From NCBI GenBank assembly GCA_018398765.1, contig JAHBMJ010003170.1:1-12647 (forward strand): a stretch of 12,647 nucleotides of DNA, in the 5' to 3' direction. Under the pieces are notes generated by a model that was not told the origin of the DNA, did no database searches, and worked only from the letters and a program-made list of their open reading frames with translations. Positions 1-7,170 of the stretch are shown piece by piece. The position numbers and the translations under genes were made by a program. Positions within the stretch are counted from its first letter, which is position 1, and the number at the start of each line of letters is the position of its first letter. This stretch comes from Chromera velia (taxonomy: Eukaryota; Sar; Chromeraceae).

Positions 1-978
1 AAGGCAAAAAGCCCACCCAGTGCAAAGATCAAAGCCCCCCCTCCCAAAAGCCCCGTCCCTTCTCTGAACAATTCCCTAGTCGATCCAGGCCCCCCACCCC
101 CCACAGAACAACACAAATTCAATATGGACGTCGCCTCAGAAGACCAAGCGAGTGTCATACATCTGCACCAAGCACAGTCATCCAAAATTTCACAAGCTTC
201 ACCAACGGAAGCTTCAGCTCCGGCGTCACCAATGAAACCTAGACCGGCAGGACATCCGCCAGGGCCCGCTTCCTCAAGGGCCCCGTCGTCCACTGCCGGG
301 GCCCCTAGCGGGACCGGATCTCCTTTGAAGAGGTCTTCCTCGGTCGTCCCTCCAGCGTTCCAGAAATCTGGTTCGGTCTACACACTCGCAGGAGGGGGTG
401 GAGGGGCTGGAGGCGCTGCACCTTCCGCGATACCCTCGCACTCATCAAATGACAAAACTTCGTCTTCATCGTCTTCGGGGACCAGAAGCCGGGGCCCTCC
501 AGCCGGACCCCCTCCCGCAAAGTCCGCCCCTCCCCCTCTTCCAGGAGCCACCACACCTTCTAAGAGAACAGGCCCCCCTCCCCCCTTTCCAGGAAAGAGT
601 CCCGTCTCCTCTCCTCAGTCTGCCTCTCTTGTTCCCAAACCCCAAAATCTCTCTTTGAATAAACCTGAGGAGGACAAATTCTCCGCACTCCCAGCTCCAG
701 ATGTCCCCTCCTCGGAGATCCTATCCATCAGATCTCCGTCCCCTCCACAAACCGTTACCTCTCCTCCTGCCACGACTGTGAAAACAACCATTGCTCCCGG
801 TGCTCCCCCCGCCTCTGTGGCTCCTCCCCCCTCGCCCCCCAAATTACCCTCGGCAAAGCCCCCCCCCGCCTCCCCCCCTCCCCCGTCAACGAAGAAGATG
901 GGCCCCCCACCCAAAAAGGGATCCCCTCCAATGCGAAAAGCTCTCCCTCCTCCCCCCCGAGCATCGCCGGAAGAATGA
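1..978 (+). CDS. Proline-rich protein, C-terminal part (5' partial)
   Basis: The reading frame is open from the first base of the window and ends at TGA (976-978), giving about 325 visible residues; the first Met in the window (position 124) is internal, so the true start lies upstream. The sequence is almost entirely low complexity: Pro, Ser, Ala and Thr with Lys/Arg punctuation, a Gly-rich stretch near codons 131-138, and many PPPP or PPPxP runs that become denser towards the C-terminus, which ends in a short acidic tail (SPEE). Such tracts are typical SH3/WW/EVH1/profilin ligands and occur in formin FH1, WASP/verprolin-type and other cytoskeletal or scaffold proteins. I see no WH2, FH2 or other folded domain, so no specific function can be given. 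The coding strand is strongly C/T-rich between about 480 and 960. An unspliced final exon is likely. Confidence 0.7.
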   Translation, partial: KAKSPPSAKIKAPPPKSPVPSLNNSLVDPGPPPPTEQHKFNMDVASEDQASVIHLHQAQSSKISQASPTEASAPASPMKPRPAGHPPGPASSRAPSSTAGAPSGTGSPLKRSSSVVPPAFQKSGSVYTLAGGGGGAGGAAPSAIPSHSSNDKTSSSSSSGTRSRGPPAGPPPAKSAPPPLPGATTPSKRTGPPPPFPGKSPVSSPQSASLVPKPQNLSLNKPEEDKFSALPAPDVPSSEILSIRSPSPPQTVTSPPATTVKTTIAPGAPPASVAPPPSPPKLPSAKPPPASPPPPSTKKMGPPPKKGSPPMRKALPPPPRASPEE

Positions 979-1719
979 ACAAAACGGACAAGTTTGGTTG
1001 GTTGAGTCCTTGCTTTAGCAGAGGGGAGCAGGGACAGAGAGAAATCAAAACACGCAGAGGAAAATATGCATGGCCCGCCTTTTTGTCCATGTACTTTCTT
1101 CTCAACAAGATCGAAGGGAGAAGAAAGGAAGCAAAAGGAGCATTGGCTGGAAACAAAACCAACACACAAGTGCAATTAGAATTCACTTTTCCTGAAAAAC
1201 ACCCTTACCTTCCCGTCCACCTGCCTGTTTGCTCTCGTCCGAGTTCCTTTTTAGGCGGTCGACGGTGTACACACAAATTCAAGGCAGCTCACCTCAGCAG
1301 AAAAAGAAACAACTGACAATCGTGAAGTTTCGGTCAGGAGGAAGATGTGAATTAGACATGAGAACGTAGAGAAAGTGGAAGAATCTCTTCTTGTGATTAC
1401 AGCAGGAAAGTAAAGCCAACGCAAGAGGTCAGCCAGGAAAGTCTTATTGGCTGCAAGAACATGGAGATCGGTTTTCTTCCCTTGTTTCTTCCTCCATATG
1501 CACGAACGTGGTCATCGATCTTTGCTGATCTTAGCCTTTGTGTTTTCCAGTGTGACAATTTCAAAAAAGTTCATGTAATGCGCATCTATCTGCCAGTGCA
1601 AGCAACAGCTGCAACACATCTAGAACACATCAACGTCACGTTTAATTAAAAATCTGATTTGACTAGAATGAATCAACTTTGAATTCTATAAAGTCAGTTT
1701 GAAACAGTCACTTTAACCG
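979..1719. other. Intergenic / presumptive 3' flank, no gene seen
   Basis: This stretch follows the proline-rich stop codon. Frames of 60-110 codons exist but have mixed composition, no recognisable motif and no continuation. Part of it is probably the 3' UTR. I see no clear polyadenylation signal, RNA gene or repeat. Confidence 0.5.
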
Positions 1720-1727
1720 TGTTTCAG
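1720..1727. repeat. 8-bp target-site duplication, left copy
   Basis: TGTTTCAG, repeated exactly at 1964-1971, on either side of the inverted-repeat element at 1728-1963. An 8-bp duplication is the hallmark length for hAT-superfamily insertion. Confidence 0.75.
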
Positions 1728-1963
1728 CTAGGCTCCCCATATCAAAAAAAAAAAAAAAAATAGGCAAAAAACCAAATTAGTTTTTTTTTTTTAATTTTTG
1801 ATTTCCTAGAACAACACCTAAACAACCTATAGTGAACAACTGTTGCATAGGTGTTGTACAATGCACAAGTGTTGTTTAGAAAGAAAAAAAAAAGAAAAAA
1901 AGAAAATCAAAAATCAATTTTAGGCAATTACTTTTTTATTTTTTTTTTATGTGGGGAGCCCAA
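1728..1963. mobile_element. hAT-like MITE (non-autonomous, 236 bp)
   Basis: The element begins CTAGGCTCCCCA and ends with the near-perfect inverse (TTGGGCTCCCCA read on the minus strand). Inside the ends the arms continue as A/T-rich inverted similarity: A-runs then TAGGCA on the left against T-runs with TAGGCAATT on the right, and paired AATCAAAAATCA-type and ACAACACCT/AGGTGTTGT blocks around the centre, so the whole element can fold back. It has no coding capacity. The exact 8-bp flanking repeat TGTTTCAG supports insertion by a hAT-type transposase. Its termini differ from those of the hAT element at 8855-10927, so a different transposase would have mobilised it. Arm identity is imperfect, suggesting an old copy, although the TSD is intact. 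Confidence 0.75.
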
Positions 1964-1971
1964 TGTTTCAG
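1964..1971. repeat. 8-bp target-site duplication, right copy
   Basis: TGTTTCAG, identical to 1720-1727, directly abutting the right end of the MITE. Confidence 0.75.
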
Positions 1972-2496
1972 TTTTTATTTTAATATTAATTGTTCTTAAC
2001 AGCAGACCTTTTGTTAACGTTACTTAATTTATACTTAAATTTTTGATTAATTTGATAAAACTAGTATAAAACTTTAAATTTTTAGTTTTTTAATATTGAT
2101 TAAATTATATTGAATTAAGAATATGCATGTCATTACGACGATGATTGCGTAATATAATACAGTTACGCCGTAATTTTGTTATAAGAGTTTTTCAAAAGGA
2201 AATTGATCTAGAAATTGACTTACGTTTCTAAAAAAGAATTAAATTTTAATGTATACTTATATAACAAAGGTCAAATAAGAGAAGCATCGAAATAATAAGC
2301 AGAAACTATCTAGAAAACTATTTTCTTTCAATCTTGTCTTCAATTGATCAATTATATCTGCTTACTCACTATTTTGAAAGCCATTGTGCAGATGTTCTAG
2401 TTACAACTAGTCTTGTCACTGCTGTTAGAGGCTTCGAGATTGAGTCAGGGACTGCTGCATAGAAATTGATGGAATCGTTTTGCTCTCGATCGAGGC
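1972..2496. other. AT-rich intergenic stretch, no gene seen
   Basis: Strongly A/T-rich sequence with frequent stops in all frames, lying between the MITE and the 3' end of the minus-strand ankyrin gene. It must contain that gene's 3' UTR. I see no RNA gene or convincing repeat. Confidence 0.5.
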
Positions 2497-3891
2497 TCAC
2501 AGAGAGTGAAAGTAGCGGAGCAACACCTGCCCTTCAGACTGGTCAAATCGGGAAAGAGACCGAGCCGTCGATCCATCGTACGACACAGCGCCCACGTTGA
2601 TGCCCCAAGAGACGAGCATCTGGGCAATGCGCAGCTCTTGAGCGGGTCGACTCCCGCCTCCCGGTTCGCTTTGTCGTGGATAGCGATATGATGAAGAGCG
2701 GTGTACCCAAAGCTGTCTCTCTCATGCAAATCGACTCCAGCAACAAGGAGGATATGTACTATGTCCGCGTGCCCGTAACGAGCAGCGTCGTGCAGAACAC
2801 TTCTCCCGCTGGCATCCTTCGTCTTCACGTCGGCTCCCCGAGAGACAAGGAGCTCTACGAGGCTCCTGCAGTCTGACTGTGACACAGCTATAGGCAGTGA
2901 ACAGGCAGTCAAATGGGAGAACGATCAAGTGGAGAGGTGACACCTTCCGCGGATCGACTGAGTTGACATCCGCTCCGAGGTCCAGGAGCACCTCAGCAGT
3001 GCCCCTGTGACCAAACCCACATGCACAGTGAAGGGCGGTGTGGCCGAGTAGGGTGGTTGCACAGATGTCGGCGCCATGTGAAAGGAGGATTTCGGTCAGA
3101 CGTGTGAAGCCCAGCATGGAGGAAATGTGGATTGGTTTCAACCCTGATTCGTTCTCTGAATTCACGTTCGCTCCTCGTAAAAGGAGGAACTTTGCAATAG
3201 CGAGAAGATTCCTCCAACAAGCCCTGTGGAGCGCTGAACCACCCGAGCCCCCTCCTTTGATGTCCAGTCGAGCCCCCGCCCGAACTAACATTCGAACAGC
3301 TTCAAAAGAAAACAGTCCCTGCTCTACGGCCCGTCTGAGTGCTGTTTGGCCTCTGACAGTCCCGTCTACCTCTGCACCAGCAAGCAGAAGAACATGAAGG
3401 TCGTCTCTCTGTCCGTTCTTCAGGAAGACTCGAAGAGCCCTGTGGAGTGTCTTTGCACTCGCTGCCTGAAATGAACGAATGACGTGAGCAACTTGCCGGT
3501 CGAACAGAGGGGCCAACTTGGGTACATTCCAATCAACAGAAATCTTCAACTTTCCTGCTTCACCCCAACTCGCCTTCACTTCCATCGAGGTACAGTTGGA
3601 GGGCACACGAATCATTCGGTTCCCCTCCATAGGTTCCCATCTGTCGACTTTTGAGGGATCTGGATGAGCAGGTGTTTTGATGAAAAATTTGAACTCTACA
3701 CAGGACCCCTGCTGGAGGAGAACAGAGTGAGAGTTCGAAGTCTATTTTGGAAAGTCAGAAGCGCTCGTGGAAAGGGAGTGAGCACGATCGGGTTGCCAGT
3801 TCCCGAGAGAACTGCAACTGCCAGTGACGTAAACACTTTCACCCCATTTTGTGTGCTTGCAGTCACAGAAAAATCGCACCCTAGAGATCAT
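2497..3891 (-). CDS. CBM20-ankyrin repeat protein, interrupted (possible pseudogene)
   Basis: Starting at ATG 3889-3891, codons 1 to about 105 read as a CBM20 starch/glycogen-binding domain: VYVTGS..SLGNW (Trp32), then VEFKFFIK (Lys68), then DRWEPMEGNR (Trp85). These match the family's lGnW, EYKF and WE..NR blocks, including the two Trp and the Lys of binding site 1. From about codon 120 come seven or eight ankyrin repeats with TALH/GADVN hallmarks. The frame ends at TGA 2497-2499. The inferred role is tethering a partner to glucan through the ankyrin surface. Three breaks are visible. An in-frame TAG (3742-3744, codon 50) sits where CBM20s usually have Trp in a P-x-W motif. A change to a second frame after about 2923 is best explained by a short intron. 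A return to the first frame near 2640-2652 is best explained by a 1-base deletion or 2-base insertion. Upstream, TAG and TGA close the frame, supporting Met 3891 as the start. It is either a pseudogene, a locus with assembly errors, or an expressed gene if UAG is read through. Confidence 0.75.
2877..2922 (-). other. Candidate short intron in the ankyrin gene
   Basis: The ankyrin repeats switch frame here. Splicing GTTCTC...TCACAG (46 nt, phase 0) joins SPLHLI to SDCRSLVELLVSRGAD, giving a repeat only two residues short of the 33-residue unit. A TTTGAC segment upstream of the acceptor could serve as a branch point. The alternative donor at 2943 (AAG|GTGTCA, 67 nt, also phase 0) has a better exon-side AG but deletes the SPLHL half of the repeat. 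cDNA would decide between them. Confidence 0.45.
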
Positions 3892-4390
3892 GTTTTCCGA
3901 CTCCTACCTTGAAGTGAGTCAACCTGTTGCTTCCTGTCTCCACCTGGAAGCGAACATTAGTGTGCCTCGATTAGAAGTTTTCACTCTTCCATACCGTGGT
4001 GTTCAAGTCGAGCCTCAAAATTGTGTGTGGGCGCCGACTTTGATCGAATGATTGACAAAAGAGGAAAGAGTTGGGGCGGCCAGTCATTGAGGCCAAAGTG
4101 AGATGAAACTCGGTACGTTGGGTGAGACTCCGACGGTTCGAAAAGGTTTCGATCGGCTTGCGATGGCATCGACCGCGCCGCGCGGCCACGCATGCATGCA
4201 TGCATCTGACGCAAGCAAGCTTGCGAACGGCCCCGCGGAAAGCAAGAAAAATGAGAACTGCACGATTGACGCACGCCGGCCGCGGTCGCGCCGATCCCAT
4301 CCGTTCCCCCCCCCCCGCGGGAAAAGCCGCGGAACCCCCCCTTCCCCGGGAAAAAAGCCTGGGGGGATGCTCTGACGCACGCATAGCGTA
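3892..4390. other. 5' flank of the ankyrin gene and GC-rich spacer
   Basis: No gene is supported. The part next to 3891 should hold the promoter and 5' UTR of the minus-strand CBM20-ankyrin gene, but I see no clear TATA element. From about 4160 the sequence becomes GC-rich with homopolymer C runs (4308-4319), a CCGCGG hairpin (about 4315-4333), CCCGGG, and three copies of TGACGCA (near 4207, 4266 and 4373). The many overlapping frames here result from low stop density in GC-rich DNA. Confidence 0.45.
4190..4205. repeat. (GCAT)4 palindromic tract, left of the foldback element
   Basis: Alternating GCATGCATGCATGCAT, self-complementary and therefore able to extrude as a cruciform. A near-identical tract lies at 4854-4868 on the other side of the foldback element. 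Confidence 0.8.
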
Positions 4391-4396
4391 TATTCA
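4391..4396. repeat. 6-bp flanking direct repeat (TSD), left
   Basis: TATTCA, repeated exactly at 4812-4817, each copy directly abutting an end of the inverted-repeat element at 4397-4811. Confidence 0.55.
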
Positions 4397-4811
4397 CGAC
4401 AAGAAATTTTGGGGGCCTTCGGGGGCTTTCAGGGGCTCTTCGGGAGATTTTTTTTTTTTTCGGGGGCTTGCGGGAGCTGCCAGGATAAAAAGTGCTACGA
4501 AAATTTTGACTGAGGGTACCAGGGCCCAGCCCGGGGGCCCAATATTTTTTGGGGTATGCCGGGGCACTTGACATATTGCGCGGGCTGAGCAAAAATTGAA
4601 ATCATATGTTACATGCAGGCATGCATACATACATCAAAAGTTTGGGGCGAAGGCCAATTTATCGGGAGGAGATGGGAGGTGTTGTTTTATTCCGGGGCAT
4701 TGCGGGGCCAAAAAAACATCCGCACCCCGGTGGTCCCCGCAAGCCCTCCCCCCAAAAAAATCCCCCAAAGAGCCCCCGAAAGCCCCCAAACGCTTCCGAA
4801 ATTTCTTGTTG
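4397..4811. mobile_element. Foldback MITE-like element (415 bp)
   Basis: Left end CGACAAGAAATTTT and right end (minus strand) CAACAAGAAATTTC start arms of about 85 bp (4399-4482 and 4729-4812) that align almost base for base. Both arms carry GGGGGCTTTC-GGGGCTCTT, a T-run, then GGGCTTGCGGG. A second inner pair of arms (about 4522-4565 and 4688-4728) shares TTTTTTGG and GCCGGGGCA-type blocks. The element is flanked by TATTCA on both sides. Frames inside it are forced by G and C runs and are not genes. The superfamily is not identifiable from the termini alone; a 6-bp duplication excludes TA or TTAA inserters. Confidence 0.65.
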
Positions 4812-4817
4812 TATTCA
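4812..4817. repeat. 6-bp flanking direct repeat (TSD), right
   Basis: TATTCA, matching 4391-4396. Confidence 0.55.
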
Positions 4818-4853
4818 GCCTTTCCGCGATCACTTTTTGAGGCCACCCATTTG

Positions 4854-4868
4854 ATGCATGCATGCATG
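4854..4868. repeat. GCAT palindromic tract, right of the foldback element
   Basis: ATGCATGCATGCATG, the counterpart of 4190-4205. A 10-base direct repeat TTGGGTGAGA also occurs outside both tracts, near 4118 and 4898. Confidence 0.75.
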
Positions 4869-5041
4869 GTAACGGGTTCACGCTTTTCTCGACCATTTGG
4901 GTGAGATCTTTCCGGGGTCTTTTTTAAGTGAAAGATATTACGTGCATGGGCTTAGCATTGAGCTAGGGTATTTTTATTTTGTAAATGCCTCCCGCTTCGC
5001 TTTCTGAGGCCATTACAGGTATTAGGTATTAGGTACTAGTA

Positions 5042-5118
5042 GGGGAGACCTGAGAGATGGCTGTCAGACCTGAGGCGGGGAGGCTGGCCTGAGGTGGGGA
5101 GGTCTGCCTGAGGGTGGG
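5042..5118. repeat. Short G-rich tandem repeat, about 19-bp unit
   Basis: Two good copies (CGGGGAGGCTGGCCTGAGG and TGGGGAGGTCTGCCTGAGG) follow one or two degenerate versions that share GGGGAGACCTGAG and CAGACCTGAGG. The two clear copies differ at three positions. Confidence 0.6.
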
Positions 5119-5128
5119 CGAAAAAAAA

Positions 5129-5218
5129 GCCCAGTAGGAATCAAACCCGTGCTACGTAAGAGTACTAAGTGCAAGAAACGTGTCCCACCAACTAGTCTGG
5201 CACGTACATCTGCTTATG
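5129..5218 (-). ncRNA. Degenerate tRNA-like segment (possible SINE head)
   Basis: Read on the minus strand, 5147-5137 is GGTTTGATTCC, one base from the pol III B-box consensus GGTTCGANNCC. CCAGACTAGTTGG at 5200-5188 resembles an A box, at roughly the right distance upstream. The 3' end CTACTGGGC resembles an acceptor strand. I could not fold an intact cloverleaf: only about 4 acceptor pairs form, the T stem has two mismatches, and the invariant C56 is a T. A functional tRNA is therefore unlikely; a tRNA-derived SINE or relic is possible. Confidence 0.25.
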
Positions 5219-5286
5219 GGCTTTGCACGCGCGGACGAAATTTGATGGATTACGTAGGTTAAACTTTGCTGTGCGCGAGAATATTG

Positions 5287-5329
5287 TATGCATGCAGACG
5301 CATGAAAACGCATGCAAATGCATGCAAAC
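5287..5329. repeat. Clustered CATGCA motifs
   Basis: Four or five GCATGCA or CGCATGAAA-type units are spaced at about 11 bp, roughly one helical turn. CATGCA is a known RY-type transcription-factor core in plants. Here it may equally be simple-sequence DNA, because GCATGC palindromes recur across the window. Confidence 0.45.
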
Positions 5330-5589
5330 TCTGTGCGATCACCACCATGACGTTCTTTTGTGGTTAAAAATTTATTAAAATTTATGTAAGAGCCCCACCA
5401 GCGGGTACGGGGCCTACGTAGATGCCAAACTGTGTGTAGTTAGGAGTGGGACCGGGGGTGGTTCAATTATATATATAGATGATTAAAGTGAGGGTATAGG
5501 AGCCTAGATAGGAGCTTCTGCCCATCCAGGTAGTACGTCTACCCCATATACATGCATCACGCAACTGATTGGTATTAGTCGGTACAAAT

Positions 5590-5605
5590 CACGTGTGATC
5601 ACGTG
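5590..5605. promoter_or_regulatory. Paired CACGTG (G-box/E-box) sites 10 bp apart
   Basis: CACGTG occurs at 5590-5595 and again at 5600-5605, a start-to-start spacing of one helical turn. These are perfect bHLH/bZIP-type palindromic cores. They lie about 145 bp before the left LTR-like repeat. No gene start is recognised next to them, so function is inferred only from the motif. Confidence 0.3.
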
Positions 5606-5748
5606 TCTGGTTATTTTTATGCGGTCTGTCTACCCGCTCCCTAAGGTGGTCTTAGACAAAAAACCTCTGGTATACAGAACCGTTCAATGAGAAAAAACAG
5701 GCTAAGGCGGATAACCGACTCTGAGTTATGCGAGAAGGAGAAAACTAT

Positions 5749-6123
5749 TGAGTGCTGTGTCTAGTTACAGTAGTAAGCAGTGCATTTCGATGAGACAAGT
5801 TAGGATAAAAGCCTTATATGGCGGCGCAATGTGGCAGCAGCAATTGATGAAGTACTGGGGCCATAGTCCTGGAAAGCATGAACGCATACAAACCATGTTA
5901 AGGTGACAGTACACGTTTTAAGTATCCCGCATGCAAGCTATTGCGCAAGTGTTACAAGCATGAATGAAATGACAGAAACCGAACAATCCTGGCTAGAGGA
6001 GAAGATTGCATATCTGCGTCTTCAACATCCTCTTATGCTGATAGCCACCAACCTATTAAAGGATGTCATGGCGGTAAGCGGAATCTGTTCATCTAGTAGT
6101 GCCTTTAGCCATGGCATCCAACA
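5749..6123 (+). repeat. LTR-like direct repeat, left copy
   Basis: Aligned by eye with 8170-8543 it shows 19 substitutions (18 of them transitions) and one single-base indel. At least four CpG dinucleotides of the right copy are TpG or CpA here. The last 160 bases are much better conserved than the first 210. Confidence 0.85.
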
Positions 6124-6226
6124 AATCAGTGTGGTCAAACTGATGAGGCAAAGAAAAAAGAAGAGGATCGAAACGATCAGTTGCTCACAAGTGTTGCAAA
6201 AGAGTCTGCATGTCCACCAACCTTGA
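5960..6226 (+). CDS. Small unrecognised ORF starting inside the left LTR-like repeat
   Basis: ATG 5960 opens an 88-codon frame ending at TGA 6224-6226. Its first 55 codons lie inside the repeat and recur in the right copy (from 8380) with one amino-acid change (Thr to Ile) and two silent changes. Beyond the repeat it becomes Lys/Arg-rich and unconserved. A strong splice-donor match (GCG|GTAAGC) sits at codon 38, so the conserved part may instead be a short exon. I recognise no domain. Evidence for coding is the silent-site bias, based on only three differences. Confidence 0.25.
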   Translation: MNEMTETEQSWLEEKIAYLRLQHPLMLIATNLLKDVMAVSGICSSSSAFSHGIQQISVVKLMRQRKKKRIETISCSQVLQKSLHVHQP

Positions 6227-7047
6227 CAGTGGTACAAATGAGTGACAGCAACTTCAAGTTGGCAAAACCCATCCAGACGAGTGATATGATGGAAGGGGGG
6301 CCTGAGGATTTAAAGCAACTTGAAGAAATATGATAGAAGGGAAAAGAAGCCTCTTGAAAGAAGCAGTGATGAAAGGAGACTCAGAGTGTAACAGTTAGTA
6401 CTGTTACGATATGAAGACTACCTGGTGAGCTGAAGAAGCAGTAGAAGACCTGGCCTATACCTCTTGATAACAATGATCACAGCCTGATGAAGAAAGGGCT
6501 AATTGGGGACCTTCAAACAGCCAAAAGCCAGCAGATGAAGGGTAGATTGAGAAGATAAGGAATCGATCGAACCCTGGGCATCCTGTATAACGAAAAACTG
6601 TAACTGGTCAACGGACCAGTATGACCAACAAGTTTACGAAAAGGAAGAGTCGATAGAAGAAGGGTTCCGGAGGAGTTTTTGAGTAACAGGCTGAGTTCTC
6701 TCCAAACATTCGGGTGGCTGCAGAAGCTGGGGGTGACTGACGACCTCTGTGCGTACACACTGTGTGCAAAAGGAACGAACTTCCCGGTATGAGAGGAGGA
6801 GTCTCAGATGGAGCGAAGCCAGAAGCAAGCCACCGTGATGGGGCAGCTTTCTCAAGAAAGAGAAGGGGAAGATACAACGCTACTAGAAGGAGAAGAAAAA
6901 AATTTCTTGAGGAGATGAAGAGAGAGGCAGAAAAGAAATAAAGACGAATGCACCGTCAGCATGACTAGGTACAAGAGCATGAATGAATAAATCCCTGTTT
7001 TCCCTGCTTTCCCCCTGTTTGTCCTTCAGCATCTGTCTGTATTTCAA

Positions 7048-7170
7048 GAGAGAAAGGCAGTGATGAAAGAAAGAAGGAAAGAAAGAAAGAAGGAAAAGAA
7101 AGATGAGAAAAAAAGAAAGGAAGAAAGATTGGGAGGTGAGAAAGAAGGGAAAAGAAGGAAAGCGACGGAG
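7048..7170. repeat. Polypurine (GAAA/GGAA) tract
   Basis: More than 100 bases of almost pure A/G on the plus strand, built from GAAA and GGAA units with mirror-like stretches. Such tracts can form triplex (H-DNA). A shorter similar tract lies near 7374-7400. Confidence 0.75.

Larger units (their letters stand above)
4818..5748. other. Repeat-rich intergenic segment
   Basis: No coding region is supported. The segment holds the items listed separately: the GCAT tract, the 19-bp GGGGAGG repeats, the tRNA-like segment, the CATGCA cluster and the paired CACGTG. It also has an ATATATATAG run near 5468 that could act as a TATA element but has no gene attached. Confidence 0.45.

Noticed and set aside
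305-1186. Minus-strand Gly-rich frames opposite the proline-rich gene.
   Set aside because: Antisense shadows of CCN-rich codons.
975-1316. A 113-codon plus-strand frame after the proline-rich stop.
   Set aside because: It overlaps the stop in another frame, has no domain-like composition, and probably lies in the 3' UTR.
2621-2652. A 32-nt intron (GTCGAC...GCCCAG) to explain the second frame switch in the ankyrin gene.
   Set aside because: It restores frame but is implausibly short and removes the QELRIAQ segment, which matches the ankyrin helix consensus well. A small indel is simpler.
2506-3397. Plus-strand frames opposite the ankyrin gene.
   Set aside because: They are antisense shadows of a frame with clear ankyrin motifs.
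3742-3785. A 44-nt intron (GTGCTC...AAATAG, with CTGAC branch-like motif) that would remove the TAG in the CBM20 domain.
   Set aside because: 44 is not a multiple of 3, so it would throw the downstream EFKFFIK block out of frame; it would also delete conserved-length sequence. Other upstream donors give the same phase problem.
3971-4904. Many long overlapping frames on both strands.
   Set aside because: They coincide with GC-rich homopolymer runs and the foldback element; composition (Pro/Gly/Arg/Lys runs) follows the nucleotide repeats and no frame continues outside.
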